From the NCBI GenBank assembly GCA_027485995.1, contig JAIXPW010000090.1:1-36123 (forward strand): a DNA stretch of 36,123 nt, in the 5' to 3' direction. Position 1 is the stretch's first letter. Every line of letters begins with the position of its first letter. This document shows, piece after piece, positions 18,073 through 27,907 of this stretch. The stretch is from Verrucomicrobiaceae bacterium. GTDB lineage: Bacteria; Verrucomicrobiota; Verrucomicrobiia; Verrucomicrobiales; Akkermansiaceae. The translations under genes and the position numbers were made by a program. Under the pieces are notes generated by a model. It was not told where the DNA came from. It made no database searches and was given only the letters and a program-made list of their open reading frames with translations.

Positions 18073-20973
18073 TTATTCGTCGGATGAACCCAGGTTTGAA
18101 CGGAGCTTGTTCAGCTTTTCGAGGTCGTCACGATGGAGGGCGCTGAGCGTGAGTGAGGGTGCGCTGCCATCCGGCTGATCGGCGGATTGAAAAAGCATTC
18201 GCAAGGGCTGCAGCTCCTCGTCCGAAGGAGGGCTTGCCTTGCCCGCTTTGACCTTCCACATCACTTGCTTCCAAGAGCTCCGTTCCTGATCGACCCAAGC
18301 GATGACGACAGCTCCTTCTTCTTCACCGGATGAGGACTGAAGGGAGTTGAGGACCTCTTCGACGAGCCTGACTGACCTGTCATCCTTGCCCCCCCTTTTT
18401 TCATCAAAGACCCGAACAGCGGACACCACACAACCGGTATTCAGAGGAGACGCGGAAGCATCCAGGGAAAGCCCGGACCAGTCCTTCACGTTGGAGGCGA
18501 CTTTTGAAGCCGTTGAGACCAGCCGATCAAAGTCGAGTTTGGTCCCGGCTTTGAGGTCGAGGGAAGCCGCGATGTCCTGATTGCCGGTCGAAGCCGCGTC
18601 CTTCGCTGACCGTTTTGGAGCGATCAGGATCGTCCGTGCAGACAAGACGCTGGCGGGAATCCTGGGAAGGTTTTCCTTTTCGCTCAGCCAATCCTGATAG
18701 GCGCATTTCTCCTCGAGCTTCCACCCCTCGACGAGCTCGTGCACCGCTTCGGGTTTGGCTGAGGAAAGTGGTTTGAGCAACTCGTCGAGGCGACCTGCGG
18801 GAAGCTTGGAGGCGTCCGGGACCGGAGTCAGGGGCTTGGCGGCAAGCCTCTCTTCCGCTCGGGATTTCAGGAGCTGACGGGAGGCGTCCGGGTCGATCTG
18901 GCTGATCTGATAGAAGGTATCCATGGTGCCCCGGCTGTAGGCTTGCTCCATCGAGTAGGTCGTCACGTAGCTGACGGTCGTGCCGTCGCGGATCTCCCGA
19001 TCATCCTTGAGCAAGGTGGTCCAGCCCGGAATCAGCGAGGCCGGGACCGGCAGATCCTTGCGATCGGTTTCCTCATCATCAGTTTGGTTCCGCTCCCTTG
19101 TGCCTGTGAAGATCGCGCCGAGAAACTCGCTGCGGGTTTCCGCACTTTTGGCCGAGACACAGGCTTCGAGGAAAATCGGAACAAACTCGTCCTTTGAGGA
19201 TTCGAGGATGGTTTCGGCCAGGGATCGGATCTGTTGCTTGTCGGGCTTCTCAGCCTTCGCAAGTTCGCGAAGCAGTTTGCGCGGCGACTCGCCGCCCACG
19301 AACAACGAGAGTTTTTTCAGGTAAGGCTCCACGCCTCCTGCCTGCTGGACCTCATAGCCCGAGCGGGACCGCAGCTCGGAGGCATCGAGCCCCTCAAGCT
19401 GGCTCCGGAGAAAGGCGGAGTATTTGACAAAGAAGTCCTTCGCGGTCGCCTTGTGGGTCTTTAGATAGGTGGCAACCTCACTGAGATAACCGGTGGCATC
19501 ATCGCTTTCAAGCACGAGGCGCTCGAAGGCCGTCCTGGCGGCGGGGTCCTGCCATTCGGCCAGTTTGGCCATGGCCGTGGACTTCATCGATTCTCCTCCT
19601 TCGGTCACGAAGACCAGCAGGAGATCGAGTTTCGATTTTCCGCGATGGGCTTTCCAAAACTGCACGGCGGCTTCCGCCAGGGCTTCGGGATCCTCCTCGC
19701 TCCGATCCTCACCCGGCAGGGTGCTGCGCAGGAAACGGCAGGCGAGTTCCCCCCGGGTCATGGGGCGCTCCATGGACTCATAGGCGGCAATCGCAAGATC
19801 CGCTTCCGACACGCCCGTCTCCCCGAAACTGAAACGTCCGGAACGGCTGGAGCCTCCGGAGTTGATCGCGGACGTCAGGGTGTCGTCGGCCACCACGGCG
19901 GCCAGGGCGGGCAAGGCCTCGGGCCCGAGCCGTTTGAGCCTAGACCAAGGGTCTTTGGCTGAGGCATTCGGAGGATCGCCGATGAGCCAGGGGCCCCCGG
20001 AACCGGAGTCGCTGCGGCTCATCTGCTGCCGGATCATCTCCCTGATCTGCGGATTGAGCGCTTCCACGGGATACCCGTTTTCGCGGGCATAGGCCTCGAC
20101 CGCGTCCTGGCCGACCTCCTGTTCTGGCACGGTGAGCACTTCCTCCAGTGCGGCAACCGCCTCCGGATTCAAGGTCAGGCCGGGCATGACAATCTTGGGA
20201 GGCGGCGTGTTGGCCACCTTCTTGGCGAGCTTGGGCAGCAGCATCTTGACGGCTGGGAGATACTCCCAGCCGCGTGGATAGCGGGCCGCCAGTTGCTTGA
20301 GGTCGCGCTCGTAGGCGACCCAGTCGTGACTGGACTTGAAGGCCAGGCCGACCTTTTCCAGATCCCGGTTGGCGAGCCGGTTCACTGCGGAGTCGATGAT
20401 GGATTCGGGAGCGAGCCCAAGGTTGAAAATCTGGCTCGCCAAGCGGTTGGCCTCCGAGGGGTGTCCGCTCTGGTGGAGCTGGGTGGCAAAGATCAGTAAG
20501 GGGCCCAGCGCGCCGGTCCCGCGATACTCCAACTGGCTGCGGAACGAGCCGCCCTTTTCCGGGTCCGCCAGGGTCTCAATGAGCTTGTTGGCATCCGCCA
20601 CCGGATCCATCGCCTTCGGCTTCTTCGAGCCCCCGCCGAAGATCGCGCCGAGCAGACTGCCACCGCCAGCCGGGGCGGTGGGCATTTCAACCACTTCCAG
20701 GCCTCCCAGCGGGAGGAAGGCGGGCTTGCCATCGCGCTGGACCTTCCAGCCTCCACCCTTGAGGTCCTGGAGCAGTTCCTGGAGTTCATAGTTATCCGCA
20801 GTCCGGTTGTTTCCTCCGGTCGTCCACCACTCCGCGCCTTCGAGTGAGGGCAGTCCCAGGTCGATGAGTCTTTGGAAGCCTGCGGAGTAATCCGGTGAAG
20901 CCGGTGTCGCAGGTTCAGCCATGCCTTCGAGAGAAAGCACGAGAAGCATGGTAGCTGCCAACTTACCCAACAT
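18073..20973 (-). CDS. Large exported protein of unknown function, first gene of the MoxR operon
   Basis: A 966-residue protein with a signal peptide (MLGKLAATMLLVLSLEGMAE) and no other clear membrane span. It is mostly alpha-helical with scattered charged segments, including a Gly-rich GGGSLLGAIFGGGSKKPK near residue 110, helical stretches around 490-720, and a C-terminal domain ending SSDE. No family is recognised. It may be a helical-repeat scaffold, but I cannot show regular repeats. AAGGG six bases before the ATG at 20973 is a reasonable ribosome site. It has the same direction and a 24-base gap to moxR, so it is probably the operon's leading gene and an extracytoplasmic client or partner of the MoxR/VWA proteins. 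Confidence 0.75.
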   Translation of the reverse strand: MLGKLAATMLLVLSLEGMAEPATPASPDYSAGFQRLIDLGLPSLEGAEWWTTGGNNRTADNYELQELLQDLKGGGWKVQRDGKPAFLPLGGLEVVEMPTAPAGGGSLLGAIFGGGSKKPKAMDPVADANKLIETLADPEKGGSFRSQLEYRGTGALGPLLIFATQLHQSGHPSEANRLASQIFNLGLAPESIIDSAVNRLANRDLEKVGLAFKSSHDWVAYERDLKQLAARYPRGWEYLPAVKMLLPKLAKKVANTPPPKIVMPGLTLNPEAVAALEEVLTVPEQEVGQDAVEAYARENGYPVEALNPQIREMIRQQMSRSDSGSGGPWLIGDPPNASAKDPWSRLKRLGPEALPALAAVVADDTLTSAINSGGSSRSGRFSFGETGVSEADLAIAAYESMERPMTRGELACRFLRSTLPGEDRSEEDPEALAEAAVQFWKAHRGKSKLDLLLVFVTEGGESMKSTAMAKLAEWQDPAARTAFERLVLESDDATGYLSEVATYLKTHKATAKDFFVKYSAFLRSQLEGLDASELRSRSGYEVQQAGGVEPYLKKLSLFVGGESPRKLLRELAKAEKPDKQQIRSLAETILESSKDEFVPIFLEACVSAKSAETRSEFLGAIFTGTRERNQTDDEETDRKDLPVPASLIPGWTTLLKDDREIRDGTTVSYVTTYSMEQAYSRGTMDTFYQISQIDPDASRQLLKSRAEERLAAKPLTPVPDASKLPAGRLDELLKPLSSAKPEAVHELVEGWKLEEKCAYQDWLSEKENLPRIPASVLSARTILIAPKRSAKDAASTGNQDIAASLDLKAGTKLDFDRLVSTASKVASNVKDWSGLSLDASASPLNTGCVVSAVRVFDEKRGGKDDRSVRLVEEVLNSLQSSSGEEEGAVVIAWVDQERSSWKQVMWKVKAGKASPPSDEELQPLRMLFQSADQPDGSAPSLTLSALHRDDLEKLNKLRSNLGSSDE

Positions 20974-21042
20974 GCGTAACCCTTGACGGTTTCCTGTCCT
21001 GGAGGAAAGAAGTATCTGATGAAATTCCCATGAAGATAAAAA

Positions 21043-21073
21043 AACGTGGTGACATGCATCATGTCACCACGTT
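21043..21073 (-). terminator. Strong intrinsic terminator of the GH109 gene
   Basis: A perfect 13-bp stem (AACGTGGTGACAT / ATGTCACCACGTT) encloses a five-base loop. On the minus strand it is followed by TTTTTTTATC, and it lies 25 bases after the GH109 stop. It should isolate the GH109 gene from the MoxR operon, whose first gene begins 70 bases further on, so that operon must have a promoter within 20974-21042. Confidence 0.9.
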
Positions 21074-21097
21074 GTGAATTCAACTTGTCTGAATGAA

Positions 21098-22528
21098 TCA
21101 GGCGATGATGCCGAGCGGCTTGGTGGTCTTCCAGTTGCCGCGGGTGAAGTCCGGGAAGACCTGCGACGAGCCGTCCTCGGCCACCGATTTCTCGGAAAGC
21201 GGGCCGACGGCGGACCAGAAGCAGCCTTCATAAACGTTCTGATCGAGCGGCTCACCGTTGCGGAGACACTCGATGATGCGATAAAGCATCAGGAAGTCCA
21301 TGCCGCCGTGGCCGCCCATCTTCTTGGCCAGTTCACCCATGCGCTTGAAGAGCGGGTGCTCATACTTCGAGGCGATTTCCTCCCAATGCTGGGCTCCTTC
21401 GATCGGCTTGCCATCCTTGTCTTCGAGATCCTGCGCCCACTCGTGGTAGGTCTTGGTGATCCCCTCGATGGCCATGCGGTTCGGGAAGCCGGCGAGCGTG
21501 CCCTTGGTGCCCTGGATCAGGTTGTGGCGGGAATAGGGGCGCGGTGAGGTTTCATCCCACTGCACCATGATGGTACGACCCAGGGCGGTCTTGATGATCG
21601 ATGTGCTCATGTCTCCTCCCTTGAAGTCCAGCTTCTTGAACTCGGGATTGCTGAGCTTTTGGGACTTCGCGGCGTAAAGCGCGCGACCCTTGGCGGGTGA
21701 CGAGAAGGAAACGATGCGGCCGAAGTTGTCCTCGCCGCGGCCAAGGTTCATGTACTGGGCCACCGGGCCAAGTCCGTGGGTGGGGTAAAGGTTGCCGTCA
21801 CGCTTGGCATACTGGAAGGTCCGCCAGGAGCCGGTGCTGTCACCGTTCTCCATTTGACCACGCAACTCATGGATGTAGGCGGCCTCGCCGTGGAGGAGTT
21901 CGCCAATCACGCCCTGGCGCACCATGTTGAGATAGATGAGTTCCTCGCGGCCATAGTTGACATTTTCCATCATCATGCAATGGCGTCCGGTGGCCTCCGA
22001 GGTGTCCACGATCTCCCACATCTCCTTGAGGGTGTAGGCAATCGGCACTTCCGAAAATGCATGGGCACCGGCCTTCATCGCCGCCACGCACATCGGCGCG
22101 TGGTGGTCCCAGGGGGTCGCGATGAACACCGCGTCCGGCTTGGTTTCCGCGAGCATCTTCTTCCAGGCCTCCTCTTCGCCGAAGTAAACCTTCGGAGTGT
22201 GACCCTTCTTGGTGACATTGTCGGCGGAACGCTTGGCGCGGGCTTCGTTAAGATCGCAGATCCCGACAAACTCGACGCCTTCGATCGTCGCCAGCTGCGA
22301 GGCATGGCCGGATCCACGGGCCCCCACGCCGATGATCGCCACTTTCACCTTCTCCAGCTTCGGAGCGGCGAAATCACCCATGTACTTCGCGCCGGAAGGG
22401 CGGGACGGGGCGTTGGCCGCATTCTGGGCGGACACGATCGAGGGAAATGCGGCAAGGCCTGCGGTGAGCCCGCCGAGGGCTTTGAGGAAACCACGGCGCT
22501 GATTCGTTGGGATGTCGGATGGATTCAT
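21098..22528 (-). CDS. GH109-type Gfo/Idh/MocA protein (alpha-N-acetylgalactosaminidase family)
   Basis: A 476-residue protein with a twin-arginine signal (QRRGFLKALGGLTAGLAA) and a Rossmann NAD(P)-binding motif IIGVGARGSGH near residue 67. The segments ENVNYGREELIYLNMVRQG, GEAAYIHELRG, NLYPTHGLGPVAQYMNLGRG and SRHNLIQGTKG match family GH109, the NAD-dependent glycosidases that remove alpha-linked GalNAc by an oxidation/elimination mechanism. The Tyr-x-x-His of YPTH is the expected active-site pair. It is exported folded with its cofactor. GH109 activity is inferred from similarity; other Gfo/Idh/MocA activities cannot be excluded. It is a monocistronic gene with a strong terminator, divergent from the helicase gene. 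Confidence 0.85.
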   Translation of the reverse strand: MNPSDIPTNQRRGFLKALGGLTAGLAAFPSIVSAQNAANAPSRPSGAKYMGDFAAPKLEKVKVAIIGVGARGSGHASQLATIEGVEFVGICDLNEARAKRSADNVTKKGHTPKVYFGEEEAWKKMLAETKPDAVFIATPWDHHAPMCVAAMKAGAHAFSEVPIAYTLKEMWEIVDTSEATGRHCMMMENVNYGREELIYLNMVRQGVIGELLHGEAAYIHELRGQMENGDSTGSWRTFQYAKRDGNLYPTHGLGPVAQYMNLGRGEDNFGRIVSFSSPAKGRALYAAKSQKLSNPEFKKLDFKGGDMSTSIIKTALGRTIMVQWDETSPRPYSRHNLIQGTKGTLAGFPNRMAIEGITKTYHEWAQDLEDKDGKPIEGAQHWEEIASKYEHPLFKRMGELAKKMGGHGGMDFLMLYRIIECLRNGEPLDQNVYEGCFWSAVGPLSEKSVAEDGSSQVFPDFTRGNWKTTKPLGIIA

Positions 22529-22646
22529 GATCGGTTACAAAAAGAACAAACGTCAGACGCTGTCTAGGCGCCGGAACTTTCATTGGCAACCCGCGAGTCG
22601 CTTTGCCGCTTGAGAAAAGCCACCGCCGCGGTTACCCCCTGCGCCC

Positions 22647-25600
22647 GTGCCGCTGCCGACCCCACCTCTGAACTACCCGGCCGCGCTGCCCGTCGTCGCC
22701 CATCGCGATGAAATCGTCGCCGCGATCCGGAATCATCCGGTCGTCGTCGTGGTCAGTGAAACGGGCTCGGGAAAGACCACGCAGCTCCCGAAAATGGTGG
22801 TCGAGGCCCTCGGCGACGATCCCCGGCGGATCGGCTGCACCCAGCCAAGACGACTTGCCGCCGCCAGTGTGGCCCGGCGCGTGGCGGAGGAGCTGAGCAG
22901 CCCGCTCGGCGGCTTCGTGGGCTATCAAGTGCGCTTCGAGGAAAAGATGTCGCGCGACACCCGGATCAAGTTCATGACCGACGGGATCCTGCTCGCGGAA
23001 ACCCAGGGCGACCGCAACCTGAAGCAATACGGCGCACTGATCCTCGACGAGGCCCACGAGCGCTCGCTCAACATCGACTTCCTGCTCGGCTACCTGAAAG
23101 GCCTTCTGGAAAAGCGTCGCGATCTCAAGCTGGTGATCTCCTCCGCCACCCTCGATGCCGGGGCCTTTGCGGACTTTTTCGGCGGCGCGCCGGTCATCGA
23201 GGCACCGGGGCGCGCCTTTCCGGTCGAGGAATTCCACCTGCCGCCCGATGACGATGAAGATCTTTCCAGCCACATCGTCCGCGGCGTCGAATGGCTCAAC
23301 GGAGTCGATCCACGCGGCGACGTTCTGATTTTCCTCCCTGGCGAACGCGAGATCCGCGAGGCGGCCGATGCGCTCGATGGACGCCGTTTTCAAAACACCG
23401 AGATCCTCCCGCTCTTCGCCCGACTCGGACTGGCCGAGCAACAGCGCATTTTCAATCCCGGCAACCGCCGCCGCATCATCCTCGCCACCAACGTCGCGGA
23501 AACCTCGCTGACGATTCCCGGGATCGTCTGTGTGATCGACTCCGGCCTCGCCCGCATTTCCCGCTGGTCGCCCGGTCGCGGGGTCCAGCGTCTCCAGATC
23601 GAGCCCGTCAGTCAGGCGAGTGCCCGCCAGCGCAAGGGCCGCTGCGGGCGTGTGAGGGAAGGCGTGTGTCTTCGTCTCTATGAGGAAACCGAACTCGCCG
23701 AGCGACCGGAGTTCAACGACCCGGAAATCCGCCGCAGCTCGCTTGCCGGCGTGATCCTGAGGATGAAATCGCTCGGGCTGCCCGCCATCGAGGACTTTCC
23801 CTTTCTCGATCCGCCCGCGCCGAAGGCGATTTCCGAAGGCTACCGGACGCTTCGCGAGGTCGGCGCGCTGAACGAGGAAAAGGATCTAACAGAAGCCGGT
23901 CGCCAGATGGCGCGGCTGCCGGTGGACCCGCGTCTCGGCCGCATGCTGCTGGAATCTCGTGAGGAGAAATGCCTCGCCGAGATCCTGCCGATCGTCTCCG
24001 GCCTGGAGTCGAACGATCCCCGTGAACGCCCGCCGGAGAAGGCCCGTGAGGCCGATGCGGCGCAGGCGCGATGGAAGGACGCCGACAGTGATTTCATCGG
24101 CCTGATCCGGATGTGGATCGACCTCAACCGCTTTCGCGAAGGACGCAACTGGAAGCGCAATGCCCTGCGAAAGTTCTGCAAGGAAACCTTCCTCAACTAC
24201 CGCCGTGTGACCGAGTGGGCGAACGTGCATGACGAGCTGCGCGACCTCCTTGCCCGCGATCTGAAATGGGACGTCCCCAAGCTCGAGAGCGACACCGGAA
24301 AAATCGCCTCCTATCCGGCCATCCACCGTTCGCTGCTCGCTGGAGCACCACGTCAGTTCGGGTTGTGGGACCGTGAGTCGAAATCCTACCGCAGCGCGTC
24401 CGGCGGCTTCTTCGCGATCTTTCCCGGCTCCGGTCTTTTTGGCGGAAAGCGCTGGGAGTGGGTGATGGGCATGGAGCTTGTGGAAACTTCCCGGCTTTGG
24501 GCCCGCCGCGTGGCGCGCATCGATCCGCAGTGGGTCGAGCAGGTCGCGGTCCACCTCTGCCGCAGCCGGTTCGGCGAAGCGACGTGGGATGAGAATCAAG
24601 GCGCCGTCTATGGCAAGCAGACCGTCATCTGCGGCGGGCTGCACATCGTCGTGGGCCGACGCGTTCACTACGGTCGAGTCGATCCCAAGGGAGCGCGTCA
24701 GATTTTCCTGCGCGAGGGCCTGATGCCCGGAAAGCTGCGCCGGAAATGCGAGTTCCTCGATCAACTCCAGGGACTGCGCGAGGAGATCGGTGCGATCGAA
24801 CAGAAGCTCCGCCGCCCCGGCGGACTCTGGAGCGAGGAGGCGGTCGAGGCCTTCTTCGAGAAAGTCATCCCGCCCGGCATCTCCACCGCCGCCGCGTTTT
24901 TCAAATGGCTGGAGTCGAACGAGGATCAACTGCGGCTATCTACGGCGGACGTCGTACTGGAGGATCTCGATGATCTCAGGCTGGAGGATTTCCCCGACTC
25001 GATCACCATCGAGGATCAGGAATACGCCTGCTATTATCATGCCGCACCGGGTGAGCGTGATGATGGTCTGACGCTCGGCATTCACGTCGATCAACTGCCG
25101 CTGGTGCCCGACTGGCTGCCGGGCTGGGGAGTCTCCGGCACGCTGCGTGAACGCACGGAAATCCTGATCCGCTCGCTGCCGAAGGACCTTCGTCGGATCT
25201 GCCAGCCGGTCGGGGAAATGGCCGATGGCTTCTTCTTCCTCTGGCGGGGCGCTCCGCCCGATGCCCCGATCGCCCAGCGTCTGGCCGAGTACCTTCGCGA
25301 ACGCACCAACTACCCGGTCGAGCCGCGCGACTTCGATTTCCAGAAGCTTCCACCCGAGCTCATCACCAAGCTGTGGATCTGCGATGACGACGGCAACGAG
25401 ATCGCCTTCGGCACCGAACTCCATGCCCTGAAGCTGAAGCTGGCCGTAAAGATCCGCTCGCGTTTCGAAGCGGCGGCCAATGAATCCTGGGAACGCAAGG
25501 GCATGAATGCCTGGGATGGCGAGGCCCTGCCGATCCAGGTGGATGTCAGCACCGGCACCGCCTTTCCGGCGCTCGTTGATGAAGGTGGCTCGATCGGAGT

Positions 25601-26348
25601 CCGTGCCTTCGCCTGCGAAGCCGAGGCCCGCGAGGCCCATCGCGGTGGTTGCGTGCGCTTGCTGCACCTCGCCCATCCCGATCAGGTCAATCATCTGAAG
25701 AAGCGCTTCCCCCTCGGCATGGCGACGAAGATCGAGCTGCCTCGCCTCGGAGTGGGCGGCACGGCCGTCGAGGACCTCATCGCCCTTTCCGCGGAGGGCG
25801 CGATGGGTCGTCTGCTGCCACGCTCGCCGAATGAGTTCCACACCGTCGCCCAGGCCGCGCGTGGCCGGTGGCATGATGCCGCGTCGAAGATCGGCCATTC
25901 ACTCGATGAAATGCTGCTGCATCTCCCCGAGGTCCGGACGTGGATTCAGGGCCATCGTGGCAGCCGCAATCACGAACTCATCGTGCGAGATCTGGAGGAG
26001 CAGCTTGCGTGGTTGTTCCGTGCCCGTTTTGCCTGGCGCAGTGGCTATGCCCGCCTGCTCGACTACCCGCTCCGTCTTCGTGCCATCCGCTCCAGGCTTG
26101 GGCGCATCGCCTCGCTGCCGCTCATCAAGGACCTTGAGAAAACCGAGCGCTTTCGTCGCCTCTGGGAACCCTGGATGGTGAAATGGACCGCCAAACCTGA
26201 GGATCCGCGCCTGTGGGACCTCGGCTGGCAGTTGGAGGAATTCCGCATCTCGCTCTTCGCGCCCGACATCAAGGTGATCGGCAAGGTTTCTGAAAAAAGG
26301 CTGGAGGAGTTGGTCTCGCGCCTTGGGCCCGGCAGGCAGGAGCGGTGA
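22647..26348 (+). CDS. hrpA: HrpA-type DEAH-box ATP-dependent RNA helicase
   Basis: A 1233-residue helicase. Walker A is ETGSGKTT at 38-45, motif II LDEAHERS with DEAH at 134-137, motif III SAT at 166-168 and motif VI QRKGRCGR near 330. It is followed by the helicase-associated and OB-fold domains and a long C-terminal part of the DUF3418 type, as in E. coli HrpA (about 1300 residues). HrpA processes or remodels mRNA and resolves stalled ribosomes. Translation starts at GTG 22647; no Shine-Dalgarno is seen before it. It contains the only TCTAACAG octamer on the plus strand (23885-23892). Confidence 0.9.
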   Translation: MPLPTPPLNYPAALPVVAHRDEIVAAIRNHPVVVVVSETGSGKTTQLPKMVVEALGDDPRRIGCTQPRRLAAASVARRVAEELSSPLGGFVGYQVRFEEKMSRDTRIKFMTDGILLAETQGDRNLKQYGALILDEAHERSLNIDFLLGYLKGLLEKRRDLKLVISSATLDAGAFADFFGGAPVIEAPGRAFPVEEFHLPPDDDEDLSSHIVRGVEWLNGVDPRGDVLIFLPGEREIREAADALDGRRFQNTEILPLFARLGLAEQQRIFNPGNRRRIILATNVAETSLTIPGIVCVIDSGLARISRWSPGRGVQRLQIEPVSQASARQRKGRCGRVREGVCLRLYEETELAERPEFNDPEIRRSSLAGVILRMKSLGLPAIEDFPFLDPPAPKAISEGYRTLREVGALNEEKDLTEAGRQMARLPVDPRLGRMLLESREEKCLAEILPIVSGLESNDPRERPPEKAREADAAQARWKDADSDFIGLIRMWIDLNRFREGRNWKRNALRKFCKETFLNYRRVTEWANVHDELRDLLARDLKWDVPKLESDTGKIASYPAIHRSLLAGAPRQFGLWDRESKSYRSASGGFFAIFPGSGLFGGKRWEWVMGMELVETSRLWARRVARIDPQWVEQVAVHLCRSRFGEATWDENQGAVYGKQTVICGGLHIVVGRRVHYGRVDPKGARQIFLREGLMPGKLRRKCEFLDQLQGLREEIGAIEQKLRRPGGLWSEEAVEAFFEKVIPPGISTAAAFFKWLESNEDQLRLSTADVVLEDLDDLRLEDFPDSITIEDQEYACYYHAAPGERDDGLTLGIHVDQLPLVPDWLPGWGVSGTLRERTEILIRSLPKDLRRICQPVGEMADGFFFLWRGAPPDAPIAQRLAEYLRERTNYPVEPRDFDFQKLPPELITKLWICDDDGNEIAFGTELHALKLKLAVKIRSRFEAAANESWERKGMNAWDGEALPIQVDVSTGTAFPALVDEGGSIGVRAFACEAEAREAHRGGCVRLLHLAHPDQVNHLKKRFPLGMATKIELPRLGVGGTAVEDLIALSAEGAMGRLLPRSPNEFHTVAQAARGRWHDAASKIGHSLDEMLLHLPEVRTWIQGHRGSRNHELIVRDLEEQLAWLFRARFAWRSGYARLLDYPLRLRAIRSRLGRIASLPLIKDLEKTERFRRLWEPWMVKWTAKPEDPRLWDLGWQLEEFRISLFAPDIKVIGKVSEKRLEELVSRLGPGRQER

Positions 26349-26414
26349 GTTGGATTCGGATGCGGTGATTGATCGCATGGAAAAGAGCGCCATCCGGGAG
26401 AAAACTGTGAGCCC

Positions 26415-26574
26415 GAATCCTGAGATCCAGACCACGAGATTCACGAAACATCACGAAAGTCAGGGGGCCAAATCGCGTCGGAATCACTCATCAAGTGAGT
26501 GCGAAGATCATCCCCATGGCTTCTTCTTTCGTGCTTTTCGCGACTTTCGTGGTTTTTGATTTTCCTTTCAAAGG
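26415..26574. repeat. 160-bp palindromic repeat, copy A
   Basis: The left end reads ACCACGAGATTCACGAA and continues with CACGAAAG. The right end, read in reverse, is ACCACGAAAGTCGCGAA and also continues with CACGAAAG, so about 30 bases at each end form an imperfect inverted repeat built of CACGAA units about 9-10 bases apart. The same element, 161 bases long, recurs at 32364-32524. The middle (ATCACTCATCAAGTGAGTGCGAAGAT) includes a smaller palindrome ACTCATCAAGTGAGT. It looks like a non-autonomous MITE- or BIME-like element, perhaps moved by a REP-associated transposase. The rest of the gene-free stretch 26349-26754 shows nothing else that I can support. Confidence 0.75.
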
Positions 26575-26754
26575 TGAACAAACACGAGGACATGACACGA
26601 TCTGACAGATCCGAGCGGGAAGTTGGGTTTTCATCTGTGATGGTCTGTCCGTGATGGACTCCATGTTTGCCATCAAGGGTTTTGTCGGTTACCACCTCCG
26701 GTCGATTTCCCGAATGGGCCCGATCTCCTCTCACTCCAACCCACCCTCCGATCC

Positions 26755-27711
26755 ATGACCACCATGCCACGAATGCTGCCCCGCGTCCTTGCGGGTTTGT
26801 CCCTCGCCTTGCTCGCCCTGCTCAGTCCGACCGCCTCCGCCCAGAAGGCACCGGCGCATCCTGAGAAGCCACTGCTCTGGAAGATCGAAGGCAAGGGCCT
26901 GAAAGCGCCCTCCTATCTGTTCGGAACGATCCATCTCAGCAAGGGCCCGACCGCCACCCTGCATCCTCTCGCCCAGAAGGCGTTTGATTCGTCTGCCGCG
27001 CTTTACACCGAGGTGCCGCTGGATACGGAAAGCCAGCAGGCCGTCATCCCCCTCGTCATGCGTGGCGATGGCAAGAAGCTCTCCGCAGCGATCGGAAAGG
27101 ATCTTTCCGAGGCCCTCGACGCCCATCTCAAGACGATCAACCCTCAACTCGATGCCACTCCCATGCAGGCCTTGAAGACCTGGTATGTCGCGATCATGCT
27201 GTCGTTCCTGCCGGACCAACTCGCAGGTGGCGGCAAGCCGCTCGATTCCGCGCTCTGGGACAAGGCCACCGATGCAGGGAAAAAGACCGGGGCCCTGGAG
27301 ACTCCGGAATCCCAGATGAAGGGGTTCACCGAACTCACCGAGGCGGATCAGTCGATTTTCCTCAGTGAAACACTCAAGCAGTTCAAGAAGTACCGCGAGC
27401 AGGGGATCGATCCCAACAAGGCCCTCGTCGATGCCTACCTCTCGGGCGATCCAGCCAAGGTCGCAGCGGAAATGGACAAGCAGATCCTCGAAATGAAGCA
27501 GGGCGAGCACAAGGAGCTCGGTGAACGATTGATGGCCCGGCTGATCACCGACCGCAACAAGCAGATGGCCAGCAAGATCGCTGACACCCTCAAGGCGGAG
27601 CCAGCCGTGATTCACTTCTTCGCTGCGGGTGCCGCCCATTTCTGCTCGGAAGACAGCGTGGGCCAGCATCTTCAAAAGGAAGGCTACACCGTCACCCGCG
27701 TCGAGAAGTAG
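26755..27711 (+). CDS. TraB/GumN family exported protein
   Basis: A 318-residue protein with a signal peptide ending near residue 29 (SPTASAQ). The TraB/GumN marks are SYLFGTIHLSKG near the N-terminus, ALETPESQMKGF in the middle, RNKQMASKIADTL, and the ending FFAAGAAHFCSEDSVGQHL with GYTVTRVEK. These conserved His and Glu residues place it with the TIKI/TraB-like metalloprotease superfamily; enzymatic activity in bacteria is largely unproven. It probably acts in the periplasm. The upstream gap carries the palindromic repeat, so it has its own promoter. Confidence 0.85.
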   Translation: MTTMPRMLPRVLAGLSLALLALLSPTASAQKAPAHPEKPLLWKIEGKGLKAPSYLFGTIHLSKGPTATLHPLAQKAFDSSAALYTEVPLDTESQQAVIPLVMRGDGKKLSAAIGKDLSEALDAHLKTINPQLDATPMQALKTWYVAIMLSFLPDQLAGGGKPLDSALWDKATDAGKKTGALETPESQMKGFTELTEADQSIFLSETLKQFKKYREQGIDPNKALVDAYLSGDPAKVAAEMDKQILEMKQGEHKELGERLMARLITDRNKQMASKIADTLKAEPAVIHFFAAGAAHFCSEDSVGQHLQKEGYTVTRVEK

Positions 27712-27907
27712 CCCTTGCGGCTGGCCACCCCGCCGCTTGCCAGCATCACCCGCGAAAGCTCTGCTCCGACCTTGCCTCATGCGGCATCAGGGTTGTGGCA
27801 GGTTTTCGGGGGAAGATGCGGGAGGATGAGGTTTCCGGATTGTGCCAAGCGAGCGCCCGGACGCCGACCTTGCTTGACCACGCGATGATGGAATGGTTCT
27901 GGGAGAT

